Positions 33,971 through 43,149 of a stretch of DNA of 64,000 bases are shown one piece after another. The stretch's first letter is position 1. The number at the start of each line of letters is the position of its first letter. The DNA is taken from NCBI RefSeq assembly GCF_000186465.1, contig NZ_GL636091.1, positions 304,779-368,778 on the forward strand. Direction: 5' to 3'. The position numbers were made by a program, and so were the translations under genes. The notes beneath the pieces are model-generated. The model searched no databases, was not told where the DNA came from, and saw only the letters and a list, made by a program, of their open reading frames with translations. This stretch comes from Streptococcus australis ATCC 700641 (GTDB taxonomy: Bacteria > Bacillota > Bacilli > Lactobacillales > Streptococcaceae).

Positions 33971-34007
33971 TTGTGAATATTATAACAAATAAAGTAAGCG
34001 CTTGCAA
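33971..34007 (-). promoter_or_regulatory. adh promoter with Rex-like and cre-like sites
   Basis: Read leftward: TTGCAA (34002-34007), 17 bases, TATAAT (33979-33984). TTGTGAATATTATAACAA (33971-33988) resembles the Rex operator TTGTGAANNNNTTCACAA with two mismatches and covers the -10. AGTAAGCGCTTGCA (33993-34006) is a cre-like site with two mismatches over the spacer and -35. Redox and carbon control are expected. Confidence 0.6.
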
Positions 34008-34082
34008 CATATTTATTAGATTTTTTTAAAAGATAATTTTCAGATCATAAAAATAAATTTCTATCATTAAAATGAAGAAAAA

Positions 34083-34106
34083 TCCCCCGCTCTTTTGAGC
34101 GAGGGA
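34083..34106 (-). terminator. Terminator of adhE
   Basis: TCCCCCGCTC (34083-34092) pairs with GAGCGAGGGA (34097-34106); read leftward it is followed by a TTTTTC tract. Confidence 0.85.
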
Positions 34107-34138
34107 TAGCTGATAAACATCAGTTGTTCTCTAGCGTC

Positions 34139-36790
34139 TTACTTACGACGTCCTGGACGTTCTTTGTAACCATAGTAAGCATCTTCGATGATTTCTTGCA
34201 TATGGTCTACCATTGGAAGACGTGGGTTAGCTGGTGAGCATTGATCTTCGTAAGCAAGGAAGGCCAATTCTCGAGAATGTTTCTTCCATTCTTTTTCATC
34301 AATTCCTTGTGCTTTAAAGTTCATTTGGATTCCTACGCGTTCACCAAGTTCGTAAACAGCTTTTGCATAAGCCTCTACTGCTTCTTCTGGTGTAGAGCAT
34401 GGAAGCCCTAGCATACGAGCGATGTCTTGATATTTCTCATCTGCACGGTAGTAATTGTACTTAGGCCATGTCGCTGTCTTAGCCGGACGTGTACCGTTGT
34501 AACGGATAACGTATGGAAGCAAGATCGCATTGGTCCGTCCGTGAATCGTGTGGAATTGTGCACCAATCTTGTGGGCCATTGAGTGAGAAATACCGAGGAA
34601 GGCATTGGCGAAGGCCATACCTGCGATAGTTGACGCATTGTGCATCTTTTCGCGTGAATGGAAGTCCGCGTTCTTCACTGAGCTTTCCAAGTTTTCAAAG
34701 ACAAGTTTGATGGCTTGAAGAGCAAGACCGTCAGTGTAATCACTTGCCATTTGAGATACATAAGCTTCAGTCGCATGCGTCAATACATCCATACCTGTAT
34801 CAGCAGCTACAAATCCAGGAACTGTCAATACCAAGGCAGGGTCTACGATGGCAACGGTTGGCGTCAATGAGTAGTCTGCGATTGGGTATTTACGGTTGTT
34901 TGCTTTATCAGAGATAACGGCAAATGGTGTTACTTCAGATCCTGTACCAGATGTTGTTGGGATAGCGATAAATTTAGTCTTCTTACCAAGCAATGGGAAC
35001 TTGAAGGCACGTTTACGGATATCCATGAATTTTTGTACAAGGTCACGGAAGTCCACTTCTGGTTGTTCGTAGAAGAGCCACATTACTTTGGCCGCATCCA
35101 TTGGAGATCCACCGCCGAGAGCGACGATAGTATCTGGTTTGAAGGCACGCATGATCTCTGTACCACGTTCAACAGTTGTGATATCTGGATCTGGTTCTAC
35201 GTCTGCAAAGATTTGGTAAACCACCTTGTTGCGACGAAGATCAAGCTGTTCGATGATACGATCAAGGAAACCAAGCTCTACCATAGCGTGGTCTGTAACG
35301 ATCATGACACGTTCAACGTCACGACATTTTTGTAGGTATTCAATTGAATCACGTTCAAAGTATGTTTTTGAAGGAAGTTTCATCCATTGCATGTTATTTC
35401 TCCGGCGTCCGACTTTTTTGATATTCAAGAGGTTGATGGCACTAACGTTATCCCCAACAGAGTTGCGTCCGTAAGAACCACATCCAAGTGTCAATGATGG
35501 CAAGAAGGCATTGTAAACATCCCCGATACCACCGAAAGTCGAAGGAGAGTTGCAGATCACACGAATGGCTTTAACTGCTTTACCAAATTCTTTGGTCAAT
35601 TCTTCGTCTGCTGTATGGATGGCAGCTGAGTGACCAAGACCGTTGAATTCAACCATTTGGCGAGCTTTGTTAATTCCGTCTTCACGGCTTTCAGATTTCA
35701 AGACAGCGATGACTGGTGACAATTTTTCACGAGTCAACGGTTCTTTTTCGCCAACTTCTTTACATTCTGCCGCAAGGATATTGGTTCCTTCTGGTACAGA
35801 GAAGCCAGCTTGTTCAGCGATCCATGCTGCTGGCTTCCCAACGATGTCCGCATTCAATTTCGCACCCGCACAGTTTTTGCTGTTAGCTTTTACGCCGAAG
35901 CAGAACTCTTCAAGAAGGGCTTTTTCTTTTTTGTTAACAAAGTAAGTATGGTAAGATTTGAATTCTTCAACAAACTCATCGTAGATTTCTTTATCGATGA
36001 TAACCGCTTGTTCAGATGCACAGACCATACCATTGTCAAATGATTTAGACATAACGATATCGTGTGCTGCTTGGCGGATGTTAGCTGATTTTTCAACATA
36101 GGCAGGAACGTTTCCGGCACCTACCCCAAGAGCTGGCTTCCCACATGAGTATGCCGCTTTCACCATTGCGTTACCACCTGTTGCAAGGATAGTCGCAATC
36201 CCTTCGTGGTTCATAAGGGCACTGGTTGCTTCCATAGATGGTTGCGTGATCCATTGCACACAGTTTTCAGGAGCTCCTGCTTTAATCGCTGCATCGCGAA
36301 CGATTTGTGCCGCATGAGCAGATGATTCTTGCGCTGATGGGTGGAAAGCAAAGACGATAGGGTTCCGTGTCTTCAAGGAGATCAATGCTTTAAAGATTGC
36401 TGTTGAAGTTGGGTTGGTTGTAGGGGTAATCCCGCAGACTACTCCGACTGGCTCAGCAATCAAGGTCAAACCAGTGACATCATCTTCTTGAATGACACCA
36501 ACTGTCTTGGTGTGACGCATGTTGTTTACAACGTGCTCACAAGCGAACAAGTTCTTAGTCGCCTTGTCTTCAAAGACTCCACGACCAGTTTCTTCATAGG
36601 CATGAAGAGCGAGCTCACCATGAGCGTCAAGAGCAGCTACAGATGCTTTCGCCACAATGTAGTCTACTTGCTCCTGATCCAATTTGCGCATTTCTTCAAG
36701 CGCTACGAGCGCTTTTTGCACCAACTCGTCTACATGTTTTTCAGCAGCGAGTTTCTTTTCTTCAGGTGAGAGAGTTTTTTTATCAGCCAT
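34139..36790 (-). CDS. adhE: Bifunctional acetaldehyde-CoA / alcohol dehydrogenase
   Basis: The 883-residue fusion has an N-terminal CoA-acylating aldehyde dehydrogenase (residues ~1-440, catalytic cysteine in FDNGMVCASEQAV) and a C-terminal iron alcohol dehydrogenase (from ~450; GGGSPMDAAK, then iron-binding HSMAHKIGAQFHTIHG). It turns acetyl-CoA into ethanol with two NADH. The start at 36790 follows GGAGGAAAG; the longer frame is rejected. It is full length for the family. Two Rex-like boxes and a cre site lie upstream. Confidence 0.97.
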   Translation of the reverse strand: MADKKTLSPEEKKLAAEKHVDELVQKALVALEEMRKLDQEQVDYIVAKASVAALDAHGELALHAYEETGRGVFEDKATKNLFACEHVVNNMRHTKTVGVIQEDDVTGLTLIAEPVGVVCGITPTTNPTSTAIFKALISLKTRNPIVFAFHPSAQESSAHAAQIVRDAAIKAGAPENCVQWITQPSMEATSALMNHEGIATILATGGNAMVKAAYSCGKPALGVGAGNVPAYVEKSANIRQAAHDIVMSKSFDNGMVCASEQAVIIDKEIYDEFVEEFKSYHTYFVNKKEKALLEEFCFGVKANSKNCAGAKLNADIVGKPAAWIAEQAGFSVPEGTNILAAECKEVGEKEPLTREKLSPVIAVLKSESREDGINKARQMVEFNGLGHSAAIHTADEELTKEFGKAVKAIRVICNSPSTFGGIGDVYNAFLPSLTLGCGSYGRNSVGDNVSAINLLNIKKVGRRRNNMQWMKLPSKTYFERDSIEYLQKCRDVERVMIVTDHAMVELGFLDRIIEQLDLRRNKVVYQIFADVEPDPDITTVERGTEIMRAFKPDTIVALGGGSPMDAAKVMWLFYEQPEVDFRDLVQKFMDIRKRAFKFPLLGKKTKFIAIPTTSGTGSEVTPFAVISDKANNRKYPIADYSLTPTVAIVDPALVLTVPGFVAADTGMDVLTHATEAYVSQMASDYTDGLALQAIKLVFENLESSVKNADFHSREKMHNASTIAGMAFANAFLGISHSMAHKIGAQFHTIHGRTNAILLPYVIRYNGTRPAKTATWPKYNYYRADEKYQDIARMLGLPCSTPEEAVEAYAKAVYELGERVGIQMNFKAQGIDEKEWKKHSRELAFLAYEDQCSPANPRLPMVDHMQEIIEDAYYGYKERPGRRK

Positions 36791-36884
36791 TTGATGCTTT
36801 CCTCCAATGTTTGAAACCCTTATCCTTTTCCGGAACTTTTTCCTATTTTCAGAAACTTTCAAGAATAGTGTAAGAAATTTCGAT

Positions 36885-36946
36885 TTGTTAATTTTTTCAC
36901 AATATTATTGTACTCTATTTTAGAAAATTTGTAAATAGTTTCACAA
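36885..36946 (-). promoter_or_regulatory. Two Rex-like boxes upstream of adhE
   Basis: TTGTTAATTTTTTCACAA (36885-36902) and TTGTAAATAGTTTCACAA (36929-36946) each match TTGTGAANNNNTTCACAA with one mismatch. Rex, the NADH sensor, commonly controls adhE in Gram-positive bacteria. Confidence 0.65.
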
Positions 36947-37073
36947 AGATTTTTTTAACTTTTTATCATGAATCCTCCTTCTCCTTCTATACAGGAGTAT
37001 TTTCAAGAAAAAATTGAAGAATTTTTTTGAGAAAGCACTTCAATTTCACAAACAAATATTTTCACGCATTTTT

Positions 37074-37087
37074 TGTAAGCGTTTTCT
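37074..37087 (-). promoter_or_regulatory. cre-like site upstream of adhE
   Basis: TGTAAGCGTTTTCT matches the cre consensus TGWAANCGNTNWCA at all but the last position. It lies ~285 bases before adhE, between its Rex boxes and the terminator of the next gene. Confidence 0.45.
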
Positions 37088-37102
37088 TGATTTTACTAAA
37101 AA

Positions 37103-37131
37103 AAGCAATTTTCTTCAAGTGAAAATTGCTT
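37103..37131 (-). terminator. Terminator of the acyltransferase operon
   Basis: AAGCAATTTTC (37103-37113) pairs perfectly with GAAAATTGCTT (37121-37131); read leftward it is followed by TTTTTTT. Confidence 0.85.
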
Positions 37132-37148
37132 AAGTCGTTTAGTAATTT

Positions 37149-38966
37149 TTACGGCTTAACTGGCCCCCGATTTGCTTGATCAACTGCTTCTTTTACGACG
37201 TTAGCATATAGATTTCCCCCAACATCGATGGAGCCATCTGATTCTAAACCAAAGTGGACACTATCCGTTCCAGCCCAGATAGCTGGATTTTCGACAGCAA
37301 CTTGATGCCAGTCCGCTACATAGACATAATCGTATTTTTTAGCTAACTCTAGCTCATACTTTCGAGTCTGAACGGTGACGCTCTTGCTATCATTTGCTTC
37401 ACGTCCATCATATGGGGTCACAAAGATTAAGCGATGTCCTTTTGGTAGTTCTTGAACAAACTTATCCAACAATTCTTGATAATTATTAGAAGAGTTAGTT
37501 CCAAGTGCGATCACCACGTTCTTGAGCAAGACTCTATTGGCAATATCCGTTTCATATACCTTTAAGCCTGAGTCCAGATTGCGACTCACCAAAGCATCTA
37601 GTTGGATATCTGGCAGAACTTGTTTCAGATAATCTGATGCCCGGAGGTTTACAGAATCTCCGATCATGGTCACGCCATCTGATACATTGTAGGAAGTCGC
37701 TGAAGCATTGTCAACTTGGGCACGCGTGATCTGCATCTTGCTGTCGGATTGACGAAGCCCTTCGGTAATCAGGTTTTCATCAAAGGCTCCGACGCGTGGC
37801 GCAAAGAGTGCAATCCCAAACATGAGCAAGGTCAAGGGAATCGCGCTGTAAAAGAGTGGCTTCGTGAAGCTTCTGAGATCCATCGAGATCCCAAAAATCT
37901 TCGGTTCACGTCCAGCCAAGGTTGGTTCAATAATATAGAAACTCAAGGCAGCAAGACTAAAGGATACAAGCGCTGTTAATAGAGAAGCCCATCCATTGGT
38001 CATTAATTGAGAAAAGATGATGTAAAATGGCCAGTGGAAGAGATAGACCCCATAACTTGTATCTGCAATAAAGGTAATCACTGCTGGTTCTTTCTGATCT
38101 GGTGTCTTTTCATGAAGGACACGCGTCATCACAATCATCACAGATGCAGCAAGAGTTGCTACTAAAAAGCCAAATAAATAGGTCCAAACACTATCAAAGG
38201 GAAGGATAAAGGTCAAGACCAATAAAACTAGAAAAGCACCCGCTAAAATCGCTAACGTCTTCTGTAGAGATAGCTTCTTCACTAATTGAGTAAGATTTGG
38301 GCTGGTCGTTGTAATCCCTGTCACTGTCGCTAAAGCACTCCCCACAAAGAAAGGAAAGACGTGAGCGATACTAGAAAAGTAGACATTGGACAAATTCTTG
38401 GTGACCAGCGCTCCGACAAAGAAGGTCAGGAAGGTCACCAAAAAGATACCTGTCGAAGATAGGAAGATATAGCCTCTATATTGGCCAACTGATTTAGCTT
38501 TTTTACCCAAAAACCAAGCCAAGAGCGCCCAGAGGACGTAGTAATGAACTTCAAGAGCCAAACTCCAAGTATGAATGAAAAGACGAGGGATGAACTGACT
38601 TTCGTAACTTCCGCCACTTAACATCTCATAGAAGTTGGTCACAAAGCCAAAAACGGCTGCAATCTGCGTCCCAATCCCAGCAATAAAGTCTCGTCTGACC
38701 AAGAAGGTAAAAGGCATGACCAGCAAGACCATAAAGACTAAAGGAGGGACAATCCGGTAGAAGCGTCGTCTAAGGAAGCCCTTGAGATCAATCTTTTGAT
38801 GACGGGCAAACTCATCGATCAGCAGAGCCGTGATCAAAAATCCTGAGAAAGTAAAGAAGATATCGACTCCAATAAATCCACCAGGAAAAACTTTTTGAAA
38901 GAAATGGTAGAGAAGAACGAGAAGAAGTCCCGTTATCCGTACCAATGAAAACCATTTAATTCGCAT
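37149..38966 (-). CDS. Peptidoglycan O-acetyltransferase (OatA/Adr-like)
   Basis: The 605-residue protein begins MRIKWFSLVRITGLLLVLLY, as in pneumococcal Adr. The first ~400 residues are an acyltransferase-3 membrane domain with 10-11 helices and the active histidine in LYHFF. The extracellular C-terminal half is an SGNH esterase-like domain (VTMIGDSVNLR with catalytic serine, then GTDSVHFG with Asp and His). It should O-acetylate muramic acid and give lysozyme resistance. The start lies inside the last codons of the MORN gene, behind AAGGA; a longer upstream frame is rejected. Confidence 0.88.
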   Translation of the reverse strand: MRIKWFSLVRITGLLLVLLYHFFQKVFPGGFIGVDIFFTFSGFLITALLIDEFARHQKIDLKGFLRRRFYRIVPPLVFMVLLVMPFTFLVRRDFIAGIGTQIAAVFGFVTNFYEMLSGGSYESQFIPRLFIHTWSLALEVHYYVLWALLAWFLGKKAKSVGQYRGYIFLSSTGIFLVTFLTFFVGALVTKNLSNVYFSSIAHVFPFFVGSALATVTGITTTSPNLTQLVKKLSLQKTLAILAGAFLVLLVLTFILPFDSVWTYLFGFLVATLAASVMIVMTRVLHEKTPDQKEPAVITFIADTSYGVYLFHWPFYIIFSQLMTNGWASLLTALVSFSLAALSFYIIEPTLAGREPKIFGISMDLRSFTKPLFYSAIPLTLLMFGIALFAPRVGAFDENLITEGLRQSDSKMQITRAQVDNASATSYNVSDGVTMIGDSVNLRASDYLKQVLPDIQLDALVSRNLDSGLKVYETDIANRVLLKNVVIALGTNSSNNYQELLDKFVQELPKGHRLIFVTPYDGREANDSKSVTVQTRKYELELAKKYDYVYVADWHQVAVENPAIWAGTDSVHFGLESDGSIDVGGNLYANVVKEAVDQANRGPVKP

Positions 38967-39369
38967 TTTGATAAATTCCTTGTTTAAACGTTCCCTTATA
39001 AACGACATTTTGTTCTGTCGTCAAGGTTCCCTGGCCTTCTGGTTGGCCATTGACAAATTCACCTTCATATTTCCAGCCAGCCTTGGCTGTAAAGGTTCCA
39101 TAACCACTAAAGGTCCCATTGACAAAATTGCCCTTGTAGGTGTCCCCATTCTCAAAAGTCACCGTCCCTTGGCCATTCATCTTGCCTCGGACGACACTTC
39201 CGTCATAGCGAATAGCTCCCTTATCGAGGGTCAATACACCTCCGAAAGGAATGGAGGAAAGAAATACCCACAAAGCAGACAGAACAATAATCCCCAAGGA
39301 CAATCGTTCAATATTCTCTCTCGTAACATAGACCTTATAGGTCTCAAATAATTCTTTTATTTTTTCCAT
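38956..39369 (-). CDS. Membrane-anchored MORN repeat protein
   Basis: The 137-residue protein has an N-terminal transmembrane segment (LSLGIIVLSALWVFLSSI, ~23-40) and then four MORN-type repeats (GAIRYDGSVVRGKMNGQGTVTFENG, GDTYKGNFVNGTFSGYGTF, GWKYEGEFVNGQPEGQGTL, VVYKGTFKQG). It overlaps the acyltransferase start by 11 bases, so the two may act together at the cell surface. Confidence 0.85.
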   Translation of the reverse strand: MEKIKELFETYKVYVTRENIERLSLGIIVLSALWVFLSSIPFGGVLTLDKGAIRYDGSVVRGKMNGQGTVTFENGDTYKGNFVNGTFSGYGTFTAKAGWKYEGEFVNGQPEGQGTLTTEQNVVYKGTFKQGIYQNAN

Positions 39370-39426
39370 ACTCTGTTCATTCTTTTTATCTTCAGCCGGT
39401 TACTCATTTCAGGAGCCAGTCCGAAA

Positions 39427-39849
39427 CTAATCTTCTAATCGATCCAACCACTCTTGACAACCAGCTAGAACACGGCGATAGGTCTCTTCGAAATCTCCTG
39501 TGTACCATGGATCTGGAACACTTTCTCCTGCAAAGAGATGAATCTTGTGCTCTGTTCCAGGAGGTGCCATTCGTTTGAGGTCAGCTACATTGTTCTCATC
39601 CATTCCTAAGATCAGATCAAAGGTACGAAAATCTTGGTCACTGATTTGAAGGGATGTTTTAGATGCATCATAGGGCACGCCATGACTGCGAAAAATCTTT
39701 TGAGTCCCTTGGTGAATAGGGTTCCCGTGCTCCCAGTTAGATGTAGCACGACTTTCAATCTCATACTGGTTGGTCAAATCCTTCATGACAAACTCCGCCA
39801 TGGGGCTCCGACAAATATTTCCTAAACACACAAATACGATTTTTTTCAT
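39427..39849 (-). CDS. Low-molecular-weight protein-tyrosine phosphatase
   Basis: The 140-residue enzyme has the signature CLGNICRSP (residues 8-16, CX5R loop) right after the first beta strand and the general-acid aspartate in VPDPWYTGDFEETYR. It removes phosphate from tyrosine residues. It is first in the transcript with the MORN protein and acyltransferase. Confidence 0.92.
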   Translation of the reverse strand: MKKIVFVCLGNICRSPMAEFVMKDLTNQYEIESRATSNWEHGNPIHQGTQKIFRSHGVPYDASKTSLQISDQDFRTFDLILGMDENNVADLKRMAPPGTEHKIHLFAGESVPDPWYTGDFEETYRRVLAGCQEWLDRLED

Positions 39850-39923
39850 GACAGCACCTCCTTTCTATTATAACAGAATGTAAGAAAAATATAATCTGCT
39901 AAAATTATATTTTTGAGGCAAGA

Positions 39924-39960
39924 CGAAAAAAGCCAGTCCATCGTTGAGGTGGGCTGACTT
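39924..39960 (-). terminator. Terminator after the nucleotidyltransferase gene
   Basis: AGCCAGTCC (39931-39939) and GGGCTGACT (39951-39959) form an imperfect stem; read leftward it is followed by TTTTTTCG. It ends the ruvB transcript. Confidence 0.65.
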
Positions 39961-39967
39961 TCTTTTT

Positions 39968-40534
39968 TTATTCAGGCAGGATGATCTGAAGGGATAGCCA
40001 TTTTCGTTTCCAATCTTTCTTCCGCATACGCTCTGTATAAACCGCCAAACGCTCGGGACTGGCTAAAAAATGTGGAGTCGGCTGAACGATGAAATCTTCG
40101 ATATCCCTTGTCCCATAGGGGAGAAAGAGCTCTAGCTGACCATCTTTCCTTAGGCGAACTGCAATTGCTGTACACTGCTCGGGGTATTTAGAAACCGCGT
40201 CACAAGCACTGCGATAAGGAGCCGTCCCCGGACTATGCTGGTGCATATAGACTTGATTCTTCACTTCCCAAGCGTACTGAGGATAGGTCTTTTTTAACTC
40301 CTGCTCGATCTGCAGAGTCTCCTCATAGCTCATCGTAGGGTCATAAAAGACCAGATCCAGATCTGTCGACGCGTCAAATCCTGATCTGCCAGAGAGCTGG
40401 TTCCAGACGAAATTGCGCACCGCACCAGCTGCAAGCCAAGCGTCTGCCAGGTTGAGATCCCGAATAATGGCCAAGACAGTCATCATCTCTTGATCCGCTT
40501 GGATTTGCTCTACTATCGCTTTTTCCGTTAGCAT
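39968..40534 (-). CDS. Nucleotidyltransferase family protein (DUF925-like)
   Basis: The 188-residue protein contains AAGAVRNFVWNQLSGRSG and TDLDLVFYDPTM, with the paired acidic residues (DLDLVF) of the nucleotidyltransferase fold. Streptococcal and enterobacterial members are annotated as nucleotidyltransferases of unknown substrate. It is 6 bases after ruvB in the same transcript. Confidence 0.8.
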   Translation of the reverse strand: MLTEKAIVEQIQADQEMMTVLAIIRDLNLADAWLAAGAVRNFVWNQLSGRSGFDASTDLDLVFYDPTMSYEETLQIEQELKKTYPQYAWEVKNQVYMHQHSPGTAPYRSACDAVSKYPEQCTAIAVRLRKDGQLELFLPYGTRDIEDFIVQPTPHFLASPERLAVYTERMRKKDWKRKWLSLQIILPE

Positions 40535-40540
40535 CTTCTT

Positions 40541-41539
40541 CTAGTCTCCATTGTAGGAATAACCCAGGTGTTCATAAGCCTTGCGGGTCGCCACGCGCCC
40601 TGTCCGGGTCCGCATGATAAAGCCTTTCTGAATCAAGTAAGGCTCATACATATCTTCTACGGTCTCTCGCTCTTCGGCAATATTGACCGATAGAGTCCCA
40701 AGGCCAACCGGGCCGCCACCGTACATCTCAATCATGGTCCTCAGGATCTTTTGATCGACATAGTCCAGTCCTTCATGGTCCACATCTAGCATAGAGAGGG
40801 CCTTGTCGGTAATGGTATCGTCAATCAAGCCATCGCCCATAATCTGGGCAAAATCACGCACCCGCTTCAGCAAACGGTTGGCAATCCGAGGAGTCCCCCG
40901 ACTACGAAGAGAAAGCTCCTCGGCAGCCTCGTGGGTAATCTCCATCTCAAAAATCTCGGCGGTCCGCTCGACAATCTCTGTCAGATCATCTTGCTCGTAG
41001 TATTCCATATGACCGGTAATTCCAAAGCGAGCGCGCAAGGGATTGGACAGCATCCCAGCTCGAGTCGTCGCACCAATCAAGGTAAAGGGAGGAAGATCCA
41101 GATGGACACTCCGGCTGGTCTCGCCAGCACCAATCATGATGTCGATGTAAAAATCTTCCATGGCGCTGTATAGTACTTCTTCGACTGACATAGGAAGACG
41201 GTGGATCTCATCGATAAAAAGGACATCGCCTGGCTCTAGATCATTGAGGATAGCTACCAAATCACCAGCCTTTTCAATGACAGGACCGGAAGTCTGCTTT
41301 AGATTGACGCCCAGTTCATTGGCAATGACAAAAGCCATCGTAGTCTTCCCTAGTCCCGGAGGGCCAAAAAGAAGGACATGATCCAGCGCCTCATCCCGAA
41401 GCTTGGCTGCCTCGATAAAGATTTTTAGCTGGTCTTTAACCTTATCTTGACCAATATATTCATGTAAATATTGCGGGCGTAGCGTCCGTTCAACGGCCTC
41501 TTCATCGCCCATGATTTCATTGTCTAAAATTCTACTCAT
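40541..41539 (-). CDS. ruvB: Holliday junction branch migration ATPase RuvB
   Basis: The 332-residue AAA+ motor has [19 protein letters not shown], Walker [10 protein letters not shown], Walker [11 protein letters not shown], the arginine/sensor region ([20 protein letters not shown]) and the C-terminal winged helix ([39 protein letters not shown]). The start at 41539 ([10 protein letters not shown]) is the family start; a 22-residue upstream extension is rejected. Confidence 0.97.
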   Translation of the reverse strand: MSRILDNEIMGDEEAVERTLRPQYLHEYIGQDKVKDQLKIFIEAAKLRDEALDHVLLFGPPGLGKTTMAFVIANELGVNLKQTSGPVIEKAGDLVAILNDLEPGDVLFIDEIHRLPMSVEEVLYSAMEDFYIDIMIGAGETSRSVHLDLPPFTLIGATTRAGMLSNPLRARFGITGHMEYYEQDDLTEIVERTAEIFEMEITHEAAEELSLRSRGTPRIANRLLKRVRDFAQIMGDGLIDDTITDKALSMLDVDHEGLDYVDQKILRTMIEMYGGGPVGLGTLSVNIAEERETVEDMYEPYLIQKGFIMRTRTGRVATRKAYEHLGYSYNGD

Positions 41540-41668
41540 ACAGTCTATTATAGCAAAAAATGATGCCTCTGATGATTTAAAATCATATTCTATTTGATCT
41601 ATCACATATTATTGATTGTCGGGTGTTGGGAATCGATTCCCCTCTTAAACTACCTTGTTTCTTTTTAA

Positions 41669-41834
41669 GGAACGTACCTAAACTCGCTAACACTCGTAAA
41701 GAATAAGAACGTAGTTTTCGCTCCGCTCAAACTGCGTCAACGTACCTAAACTCGCTAACATTTGCTAAGAAATAAGGATCGTAGTTCTCACTAGCGTTCG
41801 AACTGCGTCAATGTACCTAAGCTCGTCTACGTCC
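41669..41834 (-). repeat. Tandem ~65-bp repeat, two and a half units (locus 2)
   Basis: Inverted relative to locus 1 (8931-9053). Units contain AACGTACCTAAACTCGCTAA followed by ACGTAGTTTTCGCTCCGCTC or ATCGTAGTTCTCACTAGCGT. No open frame is kept. Confidence 0.65.
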
Positions 41835-41865
41835 CTATTTGACTTGACTCACTAAGGTACATAGA

Positions 41866-41999
41866 AAAAAAGCCACCGGTTTTGGTGGCTCTTATAGGGA
41901 GATTATTATGAAAAAGTTTTAGGAGTTTTATCATTCAAAGTTAGGAGGTCTTTGATGATGGTATTAGTATACGACGGGAAGCTTAAAGTTTCCTTATAG
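41866..41999 (+). repeat. Dispersed repeat with hairpin and short ORF (copy 2 of 2)
   Basis: Hairpin AGCCACC / GGTGGCT (41871-41890), then GGGAGATTATTATGAAAAAG and the conserved GTTAGGAGGTCTTTGATGAT, ending in AAGCTTAAAG. It corresponds to 8581-8716 on the other strand. The short ORF is stopped after MKKF by an extra T. Confidence 0.65.
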
Positions 42000-42035
42000 T
42001 CATTTTTAAAATTTTTTTCAAAAAAAGAGGAGGTT

Positions 42036-42064
42036 CCAAGCAAGGTTTTCACATCCTTGTTTGG
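42036..42064 (-). terminator. Terminator of the bgaC-PTS-galM operon
   Basis: CCAAGCAAGG (42036-42045) pairs with CCTTGTTTGG (42055-42064) with one G-T pair; read leftward it is followed by a long T tract after AACCTCCTC. Confidence 0.75.
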
Positions 42065-42081
42065 CCACTCCCCTGTCCTCA

Positions 42082-43122
42082 TTATTTCTTAGCGATGGCA
42101 TGGTAGCTAGTCTTGCTGGTGAAGACTTGACCCGCTCTCAAGATGACCTTTTCAGCTTGGTCGCTATGAATGGCATCTGGTACGGTTTGGAATTCCAAGG
42201 CTAGACCATTGTGCTGAACCATTGGTTTTCCTTCCAGATAAACCGTTTCATCCACAAAGTTAGCAGAATACACCACCAAGGCGGGAGCTTCTGACTTGAA
42301 GGTCAAAAAGCGTCCAGACGGCTGATGATAGAAGAAGCCTGCATTCTCATGCCCTTCTGGAAGAGCAAATGGATGGTCCAAGCCTTCTACCAGGCGGATT
42401 TGCGGATCAGAATCCTTAAAGAGATCCTCTAAGAGCATAGCTTGGTAGAGATGCTGAACGATCGGACTTTCTTTGTCCACAGTGTGAAGAGGGACACCGT
42501 CGGGATGGATAGGGTAAAGCCCTTGATGGTTGATCTGAAAGACATGGTCATTAATCGGCTGAGTGAAGTTTCCTGATAGGTTGAAATAGCTGTGGTTGGT
42601 CGGATTAACTAGAGTATCTTGGTCCGTTTCTACTCGATAGCTGATTTCCAACTCCCCTGCTTCCGTCAAGCCATAGGTCACCCAGATCTTGAGATTTCCA
42701 GGGAAACCACCGATACCATCCGCCCGCTCTGTGTACAGGGTGATTTCTTGGTCTGTCACGGATTCCACGCTAAACAAGGCGCTGTCCCAGCCAGTCGGTC
42801 CACTGTGGTTGCAGTTGGCACCATTATTGGCTTCTAAGTGATAGGTTTGACCATTGATCTCAAAACTTGCCTCCGCAATCCGGCCCGCGACTGGGCCAAT
42901 GCTAGCTCCATACTTGGGGCTATTGCCGACATAGGCATCAAAATTGTCAAAGCCCAATACAATATTAGCGAATTGATCATGCTTGTCTGGTGTCACATAC
43001 TCTAAGATCGTCGCCCCATAGGTCATGACAGACAATTGATAACCTAGGTCATTTTCGAAGCGATAAGCTTCTACGTCTTGGCCGTCCAGTTGACCAAATA
43101 GATATTTTTGATAGTGTTTCAC
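42082..43122 (-). CDS. galM: Aldose 1-epimerase
   Basis: The 346-residue beta-sandwich enzyme has YGASIGPVAGRI, the substrate-binding NNGANCNHSGPTGWD, and the catalytic histidine region NPTNHSYFNLSG. It interconverts alpha and beta anomers of galactose released by BgaC. It is last in the operon, 27 bases after agaS. Confidence 0.93.
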   Translation of the reverse strand: MKHYQKYLFGQLDGQDVEAYRFENDLGYQLSVMTYGATILEYVTPDKHDQFANIVLGFDNFDAYVGNSPKYGASIGPVAGRIAEASFEINGQTYHLEANNGANCNHSGPTGWDSALFSVESVTDQEITLYTERADGIGGFPGNLKIWVTYGLTEAGELEISYRVETDQDTLVNPTNHSYFNLSGNFTQPINDHVFQINHQGLYPIHPDGVPLHTVDKESPIVQHLYQAMLLEDLFKDSDPQIRLVEGLDHPFALPEGHENAGFFYHQPSGRFLTFKSEAPALVVYSANFVDETVYLEGKPMVQHNGLALEFQTVPDAIHSDQAEKVILRAGQVFTSKTSYHAIAKK

Positions 43123-43149
43123 AAGTTGTCTCCTCCAAGATCACTCATT

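Noticed and set aside
35033..36873. Plus-strand ORFs opposite adhE
   Set aside because: Antisense shadows; adhE is full length with all motifs.
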